64,000 nucleotides of DNA, from contig NZ_CM003596.1 of assembly GCF_001435845.1 (NCBI RefSeq), positions 1,178,001 to 1,242,000 of the forward strand, given 5' to 3'. A model generated the notes under the pieces. That model worked only from the letters and a program-made list of their open reading frames with translations. It was not told where the DNA came from and ran no database searches. Both the position numbers and the translations under genes were made by a program. This document shows, in pieces, positions 55,986-64,000 of this stretch (position 1 is the first letter of the stretch; the number at the start of each line of letters is the position of its first letter). The stretch comes from Psychrobacter sp. P11G3 (GTDB lineage Bacteria; Pseudomonadota; Gammaproteobacteria; Pseudomonadales; Moraxellaceae).

Positions 55986-57635
55986 ATGGTAAGTAAAAGT
56001 GCAAGCGACGAGACCAACGATACTGGTAAAGATATTCATACCGAAGTATCAAATAAATCTAGCGGACACGTGCCAAGCCCTGAACATACCGAAGGTAAGA
56101 ACAAAAAAGAAAAAATAGAGCAGACCCACGAGCAAGTGACCGATGATGTCATGCATCATCCAGACCTAGTGAATCCGCTCGATGACACACGAATCGATAT
56201 TAAATCTGGCTTTACCAAAGACTCTCGTCGTCTAAAAAGTGACGATCATGAGTATGAGTATGATGCCGTTGTTTTAGGGGCGGGCCCTGCCGGTGAAGCC
56301 GCTGCTATGAAGCTGACCAAGTCTGGTAAAAGAGTGGTCGTTGTCGATCCACGTGATCAAGTAGGCGGTAACTCTACTCACGTCGGTACAATTCCAAGTA
56401 AAGCACTGCGCCAATCTGTATTTAACTTGATTAATTTCCGCCGCGATCCAATGTTTACCAAGGCGATGGAATATAAGCAAGTACCACTAAATGAAGTACT
56501 GGCTAAGGCGCGTCAAGTTATCCGTCGTCAAGTCAGTACCCACACACGTTTTTATGAGCGCAACCGTATCGAAGTCATTCAAGGTTGGGCAAGTTTCATT
56601 GACGCTCACACACTACGTATTGAAGTCGATGAAAATGTTTACGAAACCATCACTTTCAATAAAGCCATCATTACTGTCGGTAGTCGTCCTTACCGTCCTG
56701 AGATTTTAGACTTTAACCATCCACGCGTTTTTGACTCTGACAAAATCTTGCAAATGGATTATGTGGTTAAAAAAATTATCATTTATGGTGCAGGGGTGAT
56801 TGGTTGTGAGTACGCGTCTATCTTTACTGGTCTTGGCTACAAAGTTGATTTGATCAATAACCAAGATCAGTTGCTCAACTACTTAGACAGCGAAATCAGT
56901 GATGCCATCGCGCATGACTTTAGACAGTTCGGTGTGCTTATCCGTAGTAACGAAGAGATTGATCATCTTGAGACTCATGATGATTATGTAGTCTTGCACC
57001 TAAAGAGCGGCAAGCGCATCAAATCTGATGCCATTCTTTGGTCAAATGGTCGCTCAGGTAACACCGAAGGCTTAAACTTAGAAGCCATTGGACTAAAAGC
57101 AAACGGCCGTGGTCAGTTAAAAGTAGATGACACTTACTGTACGGACGTCGACAATATCTATGCTGCTGGTGACGTAATCGGTTGGCCATCACTAGCTTCT
57201 GCTGCCTATGACCAAGGTCGCTGTGCCGCTGCCTTTATGGTTGGTGATAGTGATGCTGAGCCAGTATCTAGTGTACCGACTGGTATTTATACGATTCCTG
57301 AAATCTCTTGTATCGGTAAGACAGAGCAAGAGCTCACGGATGAAAAAGTTCCGTATGAAGTGGGTCAGGCATTCTTTAAACATCTGGCACGTGCCCAAAT
57401 CATTGGTGAACGTTCGGGCGTATTAAAAATATTGTTCCATCGTGATACGTTAGAAATTCTAGGTATCCATTGCTACGGTAACCACGCTTCAGAGATTATC
57501 CACATCGGTCAAGCAGTGATGAAGTGTAAGAGCAACAATACGCTTGAGTACTTTGTAAATACGACCTTTAACTATCCAACGATGGCAGAAGCGTATCGTG
57601 TGGCGGCATTGAATGGTTTGAACCGAGTGTTTTAA
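55986..57635 (+). CDS. sthA: Soluble pyridine nucleotide transhydrogenase SthA
   Basis: Flavoprotein that moves reducing equivalents between NADPH and NAD+ in the cytosol. The 549-residue protein aligns over its C-terminal 460 residues with E. coli SthA (466). It has the FAD motif [16 protein letters not shown] near 95, the [13 protein letters not shown] motif near 134, the NAD-binding [17 protein letters not shown] near 258 and the C-terminal [23 protein letters not shown]. The first 85 residues are a polar extension of unknown role. At residue 130 Ser replaces the Cys of GG(G/N)CTH in relatives. The ATG follows AGAGGA. Confidence 0.93.
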   Translation: MVSKSASDETNDTGKDIHTEVSNKSSGHVPSPEHTEGKNKKEKIEQTHEQVTDDVMHHPDLVNPLDDTRIDIKSGFTKDSRRLKSDDHEYEYDAVVLGAGPAGEAAAMKLTKSGKRVVVVDPRDQVGGNSTHVGTIPSKALRQSVFNLINFRRDPMFTKAMEYKQVPLNEVLAKARQVIRRQVSTHTRFYERNRIEVIQGWASFIDAHTLRIEVDENVYETITFNKAIITVGSRPYRPEILDFNHPRVFDSDKILQMDYVVKKIIIYGAGVIGCEYASIFTGLGYKVDLINNQDQLLNYLDSEISDAIAHDFRQFGVLIRSNEEIDHLETHDDYVVLHLKSGKRIKSDAILWSNGRSGNTEGLNLEAIGLKANGRGQLKVDDTYCTDVDNIYAAGDVIGWPSLASAAYDQGRCAAAFMVGDSDAEPVSSVPTGIYTIPEISCIGKTEQELTDEKVPYEVGQAFFKHLARAQIIGERSGVLKILFHRDTLEILGIHCYGNHASEIIHIGQAVMKCKSNNTLEYFVNTTFNYPTMAEAYRVAALNGLNRVF

Positions 57636-57661
57636 ACCACCGCTATTTATATCGTATAAAT

Positions 57662-57698
57662 AAAAAAGCGCCTACTACTATTAGCAGGCGCTTTTTTT
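57662..57698. terminator. Bidirectional terminator between sthA and the exporter cluster
   Basis: Stem AAAAAAGCGCCT/AGGCGCTTTTTTT with a 12-base loop, between convergent transcripts. Confidence 0.88.
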
Positions 57699-57727
57699 AT
57701 GCTCATAGATTTGATTAATTTGAAGAT

Positions 57728-58918
57728 TTATAAATAGGCTTTTCTTTGCGGAATACGCTTGCGTAAAAATAGCAATAAAACAAAATAGAGCAACCATAAG
57801 CCAGCCAACGCATAAAATCCTACAGCGACTTGAGAAACACTGGCACCCATTTGGTTAAGCTGCACAGAGGTATTGATTGCAGGCGTGGTCGGTACTAGCC
57901 AACGTATGACTTGTAGTACTTGAGGCAATTGGTCTGCTGGCCAAGGATAGCCGCTTAAGAAGAATATCGGTAAGGAGATAAAAATTAATATCTGCATACT
58001 GCGCTCACGCTGCCGGAACCATAATCCGAGCACGCAGCCGAGCGTTGCGACTGTCGGACAAAATAGTGCCAAAAACAGCAGCGTACCAAGCATGTTTTGT
58101 CCACGTGGATAATGATGTAGCTCAAACGCCCACCCATAATAAAAGCAGCCAACGATAAAACTAAGTGAGCTTAGCGCTCCGATACGTCCTAGCCAGCCAC
58201 GTATACTGGTACTGTGACGGCGCTGCTCATACCATGTGCCAATCAGCATCGCAGTCGCCATTAAAAGTGTCTGCTGTAAAATGATAACAGAGACAGCTGG
58301 TACGACATAAGCACCATAGCCTTCGGTTTGGTTATACAATGGCATAATCCGTAGCGGTACAGCTTGCGTGTTCTGCGCTGCGGTAGATGCATAAGCGCCT
58401 TTCGCAATGCTTTTCTTTACCTTGATACCTGCCGATACCGTACCTACTGCTTGAGAGAATCCCAATTGGACGTTTTTATTTAAAATAAAATAACCACCAT
58501 TACCCAGTACACTGACGTGTGCTTGCTCTCCGGACTGAACTTGTTCTTCAAGACCAGTTGGAATCACCATATAGCCTGCAATTCGATCTGACCATATGGC
58601 TTCTTTGGCAGCCTGCTCATTGATAAATCGTTCAGTATCTAAATATGGGCTAGCACTCGCATAGCGAACGAGAGTACCCGATAAGTTGCTGTTGTCATAA
58701 TCAATGATACCTACTGGCACATGGTTGACTACCTCAGATGAGTAAGGCCAAGGATAGAAAAACCCATAGATAATAGGAGCAATAATCAACATCAAAAGTA
58801 CGCCTTTATCGCCAAAGACGTCTTTGAGAGTTTGAGTAAAGCTGCTCCAAAAGCTTTGTGAAGCCGGAGTGATCGTTGATTTGGTTTTTGAGTGTGTATT
58901 GTTTGATTGTGCAGACAT
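57728..58918 (-). CDS. ABC-2-type permease, second of a tandem pair
   Basis: 396 residues from ATG 58918, which overlaps the stop of the upstream permease by one base (TAATG). A longer frame to TTG 58933 is not needed. An N-terminal membrane segment near 40 is followed by a periplasmic domain to about 190, with the family opening IGIIDYDN. Five membrane segments lie in the C-terminal half, including GYPWPADQLPQVLQVIRWLVPTTP. It is a YhhJ/YbhR-type ABC2_membrane protein, paralogous to the upstream gene; the two probably form a heterodimer. No ATPase gene is next to them. The end of the protein is basic. Confidence 0.85.
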   Translation of the reverse strand: MSAQSNNTHSKTKSTITPASQSFWSSFTQTLKDVFGDKGVLLMLIIAPIIYGFFYPWPYSSEVVNHVPVGIIDYDNSNLSGTLVRYASASPYLDTERFINEQAAKEAIWSDRIAGYMVIPTGLEEQVQSGEQAHVSVLGNGGYFILNKNVQLGFSQAVGTVSAGIKVKKSIAKGAYASTAAQNTQAVPLRIMPLYNQTEGYGAYVVPAVSVIILQQTLLMATAMLIGTWYEQRRHSTSIRGWLGRIGALSSLSFIVGCFYYGWAFELHHYPRGQNMLGTLLFLALFCPTVATLGCVLGLWFRQRERSMQILIFISLPIFFLSGYPWPADQLPQVLQVIRWLVPTTPAINTSVQLNQMGASVSQVAVGFYALAGLWLLYFVLLLFLRKRIPQRKAYL

Positions 58919-60225
58919 TAGCGTGCTCCCCAACGTTCAGGATGCGCCAATGCGCGTTTGGTCAATAGGGCTGTCAGTAGCATGGCGATGATAGTGGCAA
59001 GCGCCAGACCGTAGACAATAGGCACAGAGATAGCAATAGGCGCTTGCATTTGCAATTGAGCAATGTGTAGCTTGAGGTAATGTGTCAGTGGCAATGCATT
59101 TGACCAGTATTGCGCGCTATCACTAATCGCAATATATGGAAAGGTCACACCAGCAAAGGCATAAGAAGGCGCTGAAATAAAACCAGTGGTTGACAAACCC
59201 ATACGCAGTGAAAAGGAGTTCAAAGTAAAAATAGCACCAAGCCAGAATGACAGTATCATCAAACACAATAGGCCGATATATACTGCGATGATTGACCCAA
59301 TGCTTATATTTTGGTTCGACGTTACAAGCCACAATATCAACGCTGACCACAAGCTATATGCCAGTATTGGCCAAAAGTATTTACCCAATAGACCAAAGAC
59401 CAATACTGATAGGCTGACCGAATTGGGCATTTTTGCATTCGATGATGCTTTGTTATCGCTGCTATTTTGTTTGGTTGATAGCGAAGATGATGTTTCTGAG
59501 GCTCTGGGTAACGTTAGATTAGGCTTTCCTGTATCAATAAAACGGTACCAGCGACCGATATTCTTATCACGTAACTCGCGGCCAATCGTAGTTGCACCAA
59601 TGACCATCGCCAATATATGTAATAAGGCAGGTATGACGGTCGATGCCAAAAACTGCTGATAATTGGTCGCAGCATTGAATAAGCTAATACGCTGCACACT
59701 GATAGGCGCGTAAGCCGTCATCGCTTGTGATGGTGCTACGCCTTGTTTAACCAATCGTTTGATCTCTACACCTGCGGATAATGTACTAGCGACCGCTTGG
59801 ACACCTGCCTGAATAATACCGGAGTGCGTACCGTACTGTGCATTGACTTGTAGAGTCAACGGAGCAGGCTGGCTCGATAATATATTACGAGAAAAGTCCT
59901 CTGGGATAATGATAACAGCGTAAATGTCACGCTGTAAAATCGCAGCCTCTGCATCCGCTTGGGAGTAATACAGCTGTCTGACTGTCAAAGTAGGACTGGC
60001 CTCTAAGTAACGGACGGCAGTATTGGCAACAGCGCTATTGTCTTGATCGATGACTCCGATAGGCAAATCGGTAATTTGAGTCTGTGAAAATATCCACCAT
60101 ATTAGCAGCACCGTTGCCAGTGGTATCCATACCACCATGCTAAAGTCCCAATGGTTTTTTGCCAAAAAACGGCGCTCGTAGGCTGCACTGCGTAAAAAAG
60201 CCTCACTTAACTTAGTCAAGTGCAT
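58918..60225 (-). CDS. ABC-2-type permease, first of a tandem pair
   Basis: 435 residues. A first membrane segment near 30-45 (VVWIPLATVLLIWWIF) is followed by IGVIDQDNS and a long periplasmic domain. Five further membrane segments come after about 180. A polar Ser/Lys/Asn insertion lies near 230-265 between the segments. It has the same topology as the downstream permease. The ATG lies four bases after the HlyD-like stop, so the two genes are translationally close. The pair lacks the ATP-binding domain found with most ABC-2 exporters. Confidence 0.85.
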   Translation of the reverse strand: MHLTKLSEAFLRSAAYERRFLAKNHWDFSMVVWIPLATVLLIWWIFSQTQITDLPIGVIDQDNSAVANTAVRYLEASPTLTVRQLYYSQADAEAAILQRDIYAVIIIPEDFSRNILSSQPAPLTLQVNAQYGTHSGIIQAGVQAVASTLSAGVEIKRLVKQGVAPSQAMTAYAPISVQRISLFNAATNYQQFLASTVIPALLHILAMVIGATTIGRELRDKNIGRWYRFIDTGKPNLTLPRASETSSSLSTKQNSSDNKASSNAKMPNSVSLSVLVFGLLGKYFWPILAYSLWSALILWLVTSNQNISIGSIIAVYIGLLCLMILSFWLGAIFTLNSFSLRMGLSTTGFISAPSYAFAGVTFPYIAISDSAQYWSNALPLTHYLKLHIAQLQMQAPIAISVPIVYGLALATIIAMLLTALLTKRALAHPERWGAR

Positions 60226-60228
60226 GGC

Positions 60229-61428
60229 TTACTCTTGGTTCTGATTGACAGGAGTAGGGTTGATACGTACGACTACACTCATACCTGAGCGGATACGAGC
60301 ATCGGGCTTAGATGGTCGTGCCTTCACCTCAAAAGTGCGCACATCAAAACCATCATCGTTATTGGTCGGACGCCAAGTGGCAAAGTCTGATAAGGTCGAT
60401 GTCGCATAGACGGTAAACTGTTTCGTATAAGACTTATCCGCTGATGACAGCGCTGGGATAGTACCGGTAAATGTCTGACCAATAGCAAATTGATTTAAGT
60501 AAGACTCAGTGACGTTAAGTACTACCCATTGGTCATTGGTATCCACCAACGTCAAAAGCGGAACCCCTTGACCGATGACTTCTCCAGCACTCACAATGAC
60601 ATTGTCAACGATACCAGCGATAGGACTTCTTAGGTTCGCTTCCTCTTTTGCTACTAGCGCTTCATCGAGTTTTGCATCGACCTGTGCGACTTGTGCAGTG
60701 GCCGCTGACTTATCTTCAGTACGTGCGCCTTCTAGTGCCAAATCATACTGCAAGCGGGCTGCTTCGGTTTGGTCTTGAGTAGCAAGATATTGCGCATATG
60801 CTTCATCGCGCTTTTGTCGCGCCATCAAACCTTCTTCGTAAAGGCGATTGACACGCTGATAGGTGTTTTCTGCTAAGTCAGACGCCGCTTTATTAGCTTG
60901 CCAAGCGGCTTTTGCTTGGGCGATTTCTTGCGGGCGCGCACCATTTTCTGCTTTATCTAATTGACTTTGTGCGATTTGCTTACCAGCACGTGCTTGATTA
61001 ATCTTGGCATTAATCTCAGGCGAATCCATCTCAACCAGTTGCTGACCTGCCGTTACCGTATCACCCTCTGTTACCATAATCTGGGCAATACGCCCTGGTA
61101 CTTTTGCAGCGATAGACGTTTGCTGCATCTGCATTTGTCCTTGCAGCGTAATAACTTCTGGCTCGCTATGCGCGTTACTTTTGTATAAGCCGTACGCAAT
61201 CGTACCAAGGACAATCAGTATGAATAGTGCAAGTAATCCTTTTTTCATACGTGCAGATTTGTCAGTTTTAGAGGCGTCACGATTATAAGTAGGTGTCGGT
61301 TGCTCTGGTTTAATATCAGACACGTCTTCTACAGGATCGACTGAATTTTGTGTATCTTGAGAGGTCACTGACTCGGTTGCATCAGCTGATTTATTTGAGT
61401 CGTCTGATTCGCGTGGTAATTCTGTCAT
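60229..61428 (-). CDS. HlyD/EmrA-type periplasmic adaptor protein
   Basis: 399 residues. A polar, acidic cytoplasmic N-tail of about 60 residues is followed by one membrane segment (GLLALFILIVLGTIAYGLY). Then come a lipoyl half-motif (QMQMQQTSIAAKVPGRIAQI), a long coiled-coil hairpin (KIAQSQLDKAEN, EEGLMARQKRDEAYAQYL) and the second lipoyl half (LRSPIAGIVDNVIVSAGEVIG). A beta-barrel with ATSTLSDFATWRP and a C-terminal VVVRINP finish it. It links the permeases to the TolC-like outer-membrane channel. The cytoplasmic tail is longer than usual. Confidence 0.9.
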   Translation of the reverse strand: MTELPRESDDSNKSADATESVTSQDTQNSVDPVEDVSDIKPEQPTPTYNRDASKTDKSARMKKGLLALFILIVLGTIAYGLYKSNAHSEPEVITLQGQMQMQQTSIAAKVPGRIAQIMVTEGDTVTAGQQLVEMDSPEINAKINQARAGKQIAQSQLDKAENGARPQEIAQAKAAWQANKAASDLAENTYQRVNRLYEEGLMARQKRDEAYAQYLATQDQTEAARLQYDLALEGARTEDKSAATAQVAQVDAKLDEALVAKEEANLRSPIAGIVDNVIVSAGEVIGQGVPLLTLVDTNDQWVVLNVTESYLNQFAIGQTFTGTIPALSSADKSYTKQFTVYATSTLSDFATWRPTNNDDGFDVRTFEVKARPSKPDARIRSGMSVVVRINPTPVNQNQE

Positions 61429-61476
61429 GACAATGAGATTCCTAAAGCAACAAAGTTGAAAATAAAGGGTTTATTA

Positions 61477-62343
61477 CTAGTACACTCGAAACGCATAAGG
61501 CTTGGCGTTGTCTATAGTTTCAGCATTAAAAATAGCACCAAGGGCGACGATAAATGCTGAATAATAGAGCCATAGCATAATGACCACGGCAGCTGAAAGC
61601 GCGCCAAACTCAGCACTATAATTATTAAAATTTTGCACATAAATTGAAAAAAAAATGGACAATATAATCCATAAAACCGTTGCTAACGCAGCGCCCGGCA
61701 TCAATTTTTTGAGGGCAACAGCATCACGATTTGGGGCTAGACGATAAAGACCTAAAAAGCTTAAGAATATGATACCTGTCAATATGGGCCACCTGCTCCA
61801 AAGCGCAATCGTCTTAGCTATCTGAGGGAAAGGAAAGTAGGCGGCTCCCAAAGGAATAATCGCGATAGAAGAGACTGCGATAATCAATACGACTACTGCT
61901 GCAAAGGTCAAACCAACTGCGCGAATCGTGCTTTGTACAAAACTACGCTCCTGAGTGATATGAAACGCAAGATTAATAAGAATAATTAAAGATTTGATAC
62001 CTTTGGAGCCCGCATAAAGTGCGAGCAAGGACGATATAAGCAAGCTGAAAGTCAGGGCAGACGTAGTCGTAGAAACCAACTCGCTCAGACGGGAGTTGAG
62101 TACTTCATATACTGTATCAGGTATAAATTGACTCAAAAGCGCGATTTGTTCTTGCATCTCGGCAGGAGAAAACGCAAGACCATAAAGCAGTACAAACACA
62201 GCCATCACTGGAAAAATTGATAAGAATCCAAAGAAACCTACGCTTGCGCAATGCGCCCAAACGTTAGAATTATTGGCAATACGCCACGTTTCTAGTAACG
62301 TCTGTAGCCAGTTTTTTATCGATTTAGAGGTCAATTTTTTCAT
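61477..62343 (-). CDS. YihY/BrkB-family membrane protein
   Basis: 288 residues with about six membrane segments. Family residues include the N-terminal VWAHCASVGFFGFLSIFPVMAVFV and the C-terminal ALSAAVVIMLWLYYSAFIVALGAIFNAE. The family was once named ribonuclease BN but this activity belongs to another protein; the true role is not known and transport of an anionic or lipid compound is suggested. Its position between the TolC-like and HlyD-like genes, on the same strand with gaps of 48 and 102 bases, is unusual. Confidence 0.88.
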   Translation of the reverse strand: MKKLTSKSIKNWLQTLLETWRIANNSNVWAHCASVGFFGFLSIFPVMAVFVLLYGLAFSPAEMQEQIALLSQFIPDTVYEVLNSRLSELVSTTTSALTFSLLISSLLALYAGSKGIKSLIILINLAFHITQERSFVQSTIRAVGLTFAAVVVLIIAVSSIAIIPLGAAYFPFPQIAKTIALWSRWPILTGIIFLSFLGLYRLAPNRDAVALKKLMPGAALATVLWIILSIFFSIYVQNFNNYSAEFGALSAAVVIMLWLYYSAFIVALGAIFNAETIDNAKPYAFRVY

Positions 62344-62445
62344 AAAAGCAGCTGTTCGTAATAGGGTTGGTAATAGTATTTTCGATATCGGCTTTATGGT
62401 AATACAAAGCGTTTATCAGCACGACTTATGGTTTCTCATATCACA

Positions 62446-64000
62446 TCATTGCTCAGTATATAAAGTAGGCAATTGAATGTCAGCGGCATTGAGATAAGCA
62501 TTAAAAGCAAGTGGCGTACCACAGCTTTGCATAAGGGCAGCCAGTGACTGTACATAGTCATTAGCAGCCTGTGCTTGCTCGGTGCGTGCCTTCAGCGATT
62601 GCGTTTGTGCTTGCACTACGTCAACGGTGGTATTTACACCTTCTTGTAATCCTAAGCGTCGTAGTCGTAATACTTCTGCTGCCAAATCAACATTGCTTTG
62701 CAATGCCTGATAGCGTGATTGAGCATTATTGACATCGTGCCAATTTTTTTCTACCAGTAGCAATAAATTGTCACTGACTTCAATCTCAGAGAGATCGGCC
62801 TGACGAATTTTGGCATTACTGGATGCTAATGATGCGGTTTTATCGAGTCCGCCCCATAGCTTCCAACTGGCAGATATACCAGCGACCCAGCTTGGATCTT
62901 TCTCCACCTGACCATAACCGTATAGCAATACCGTAGGCTTGTAGCCCGTATCTGATAGCGCATGTAACTGCTGAGCCTGTGCCCGCTTGGCTGCGACTTT
63001 TTGCAGTCCAGGATGGTTGTTTAGTGCCAAGTCCTGAAAGTAGCTCACATCTGGTAGAGGGCGACTAGAGACAAACAACGGTGTGGTTGGCTTGATGCGA
63101 TAGTCGGTACGTAGTAGACGCTGTAGCGCAATCATAGCTAGGCGCGCGTCATTATTGGCATTGACGGATTCACTTTTGGCATCCGCAAGCGCAGACTGTG
63201 CTTCTAGTCTATCGACACGTGAGATAAAACCTTCTTCAAACAGACGCTCGGCCATATGGTCGGTCTGCTGTAATGTATCATAAGCGTCTTCTCGTAAGTA
63301 AGCGGCGATAATCGCTAACTGTGCCTTAAAATAACGCTCAATTAACGTATTATAAAGCTCATTTTTATCCAGTACACTATCAGCTATCGCTTCTTGCGTA
63401 CGTGCATCCGAGGCACCAGTCAATGCGTCTGTACGTCCAGCAGTATAAATAGGCCAAACGACTCCAAGTCCTGCACCCGACGTAGAGCCTGAGCGCTTGA
63501 GGTTATAGGAGTCGGGAATACGCTCACCGACCAGCTCACCAAAGTCTGGTAGGTCTGCTGTCGGAGGGACTATGTTATCTACCCCGTTGTTTACTTCGTT
63601 GACGATACCGCTTCTGAGAGAAGATAAATCTATATCCTCATCTAAATGATAGGCACTGGCAGATACTCGAGCAAATACGAGCGGATTTTCGATGGTTCTG
63701 AGCGCGTCAGTTTGGTATTCGCTAGCAGCAATCGCTGCTTGATTGGCAGCAATTTTAGGTGATACTTGTACCAGAAGCTTCTGCGCTTGCTCTAAGCTCA
63801 AAAAGCTTGAGACGTCTAGTGCGTAGCTGTTATCGACTGCTTTATGTGTAATAGGGTCCACAAGCGTAGACAGTGCCTGCGATTTAGCCTTATTAGGGTT
63901 TGGTACTGTAAGAAAAGGCGCGACAGCTGGTTTATCATTCTCAGTTGGACTATCAGCATCTATGATTTGTGTCACAGCCACTGGTGTAACATCATCTGAC
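62446..64000 (-). CDS. TolC-family outer-membrane efflux protein, partial (5' end beyond the right edge)
   Basis: The frame stays open past 63981 to the edge of the window, so the signal peptide and start lie outside. The visible part of about 510 residues has TolC-type repeats: SLEQAQKLLVQVSP near its start, then long helical stretches (KNELYNTLIERYFKAQLAI, RLEAQSALADAKSESVNANND), DNLLLLVEKNWHDVNNAQSRYQALQSNVD and LQEGVNTTVDVVQAQTQSLKARTEQAQA. The trimeric channel would serve the HlyD-like adaptor and permeases encoded downstream. The stretch just inside the edge is Asp/Pro/Ala-rich, likely near the mature N-terminus. Confidence 0.88.
   Translation of the reverse strand, partial: SDDVTPVAVTQIIDADSPTENDKPAVAPFLTVPNPNKAKSQALSTLVDPITHKAVDNSYALDVSSFLSLEQAQKLLVQVSPKIAANQAAIAASEYQTDALRTIENPLVFARVSASAYHLDEDIDLSSLRSGIVNEVNNGVDNIVPPTADLPDFGELVGERIPDSYNLKRSGSTSGAGLGVVWPIYTAGRTDALTGASDARTQEAIADSVLDKNELYNTLIERYFKAQLAIIAAYLREDAYDTLQQTDHMAERLFEEGFISRVDRLEAQSALADAKSESVNANNDARLAMIALQRLLRTDYRIKPTTPLFVSSRPLPDVSYFQDLALNNHPGLQKVAAKRAQAQQLHALSDTGYKPTVLLYGYGQVEKDPSWVAGISASWKLWGGLDKTASLASSNAKIRQADLSEIEVSDNLLLLVEKNWHDVNNAQSRYQALQSNVDLAAEVLRLRRLGLQEGVNTTVDVVQAQTQSLKARTEQAQAANDYVQSLAALMQSCGTPLAFNAYLNAADIQLPTLYTEQ

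Noticed and set aside
59186..59659. 157-residue plus-strand frame over the first permease
   Set aside because: It is the complement of a membrane-protein gene with recognised topology.
1..64000. CRISPR array, prophage or rRNA operon
   Set aside because: I saw no regularly spaced repeats, no phage structural or integrase gene and no rRNA sequence.

Overview
The window looks like chromosome of a Psychrobacter-type bacterium (Gammaproteobacteria, Moraxellaceae). This rests on moderate-to-low GC, very AT-rich intergenic DNA, gene content (FadL-type porins, a FimV-truA region near leuCDB, SthA, PpsA/PpsR, DadA/RidA) and Asn/Ser/Asp-rich linkers in many proteins. No search was run, so the genus is an inference from recognised protein families. 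I see no prophage, CRISPR array, rRNA operon or full insertion sequence. It reads as ordinary core chromosome with a few accessory points.

Layout, left to right. 1-1.3 kb: 5' part of the ABC-F gene uup (minus) and slyX (plus). 1.5-4.8 kb: two tandem FadL/OmpP1-type outer-membrane proteins with a shared upstream promoter block. 5.4-8.3 kb: putP and a LysR regulator (minus). 8.6-12.9 kb: leuC, leuD, an unrecognised lipoprotein and leuB. 13.2-14.4 kb: an L,D-transpeptidase. 14.6-23.1 kb (minus): infA, truA, an asparaginase, FimV split into two genes, queA and dinB. 23.6-25 kb: a small orphan gene, tRNA-Leu(CAA) and fpr. 25.4-33.5 kb (plus): trmO, a GspE-type ATPase, a TatD hydrolase, a TetR regulator and the type II secretion minor pseudopilins gspH-I-J-K.

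33.5-37.6 kb (minus): a FabR-like regulator, dgt, a histidine-rich lipoprotein and ychF. 38-42.3 kb (plus): a UvrD-family helicase, then a DadA-like oxidoreductase and RidA, separated by a short element with terminal inverted repeats that looks like a MITE. 42.5-47.7 kb: a crotonase-fold protein, a VOC protein with a divergent LysR regulator, and a glycerate kinase plus GntP-family permease pair. 48.2-51.2 kb (minus): an orphan small gene, rplI-rpsR-rpsF with a leader that resembles the S6:S18 autoregulatory RNA, and a GYF/RDD membrane protein. 51.4-57.6 kb: ppsA divergent from its regulator ppsR, a small lipoprotein and sthA. 57.7-64 kb (minus): an exporter cluster (TolC-like, YihY, HlyD-like, two ABC-2 permeases) that contains no ATPase gene and runs off the right edge.

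How the genes fit together: leuCDB supplies the isopropylmalate steps of leucine synthesis. PpsA and PpsR form an enzyme and regulator pair for gluconeogenesis. The DadA-like enzyme makes imino acids that RidA would hydrolyse. GspE and GspHIJK are part of a dispersed type II secretion system. The two FimV pieces probably rebuild the periplasmic and cytoplasmic halves of the pilus-assembly hub found as one protein in Pseudomonas. The most unusual signals are the FimV fission, the variable helical insertions in the FadL pair, the MITE-like element, and the ATPase-less exporter with an embedded YihY gene.
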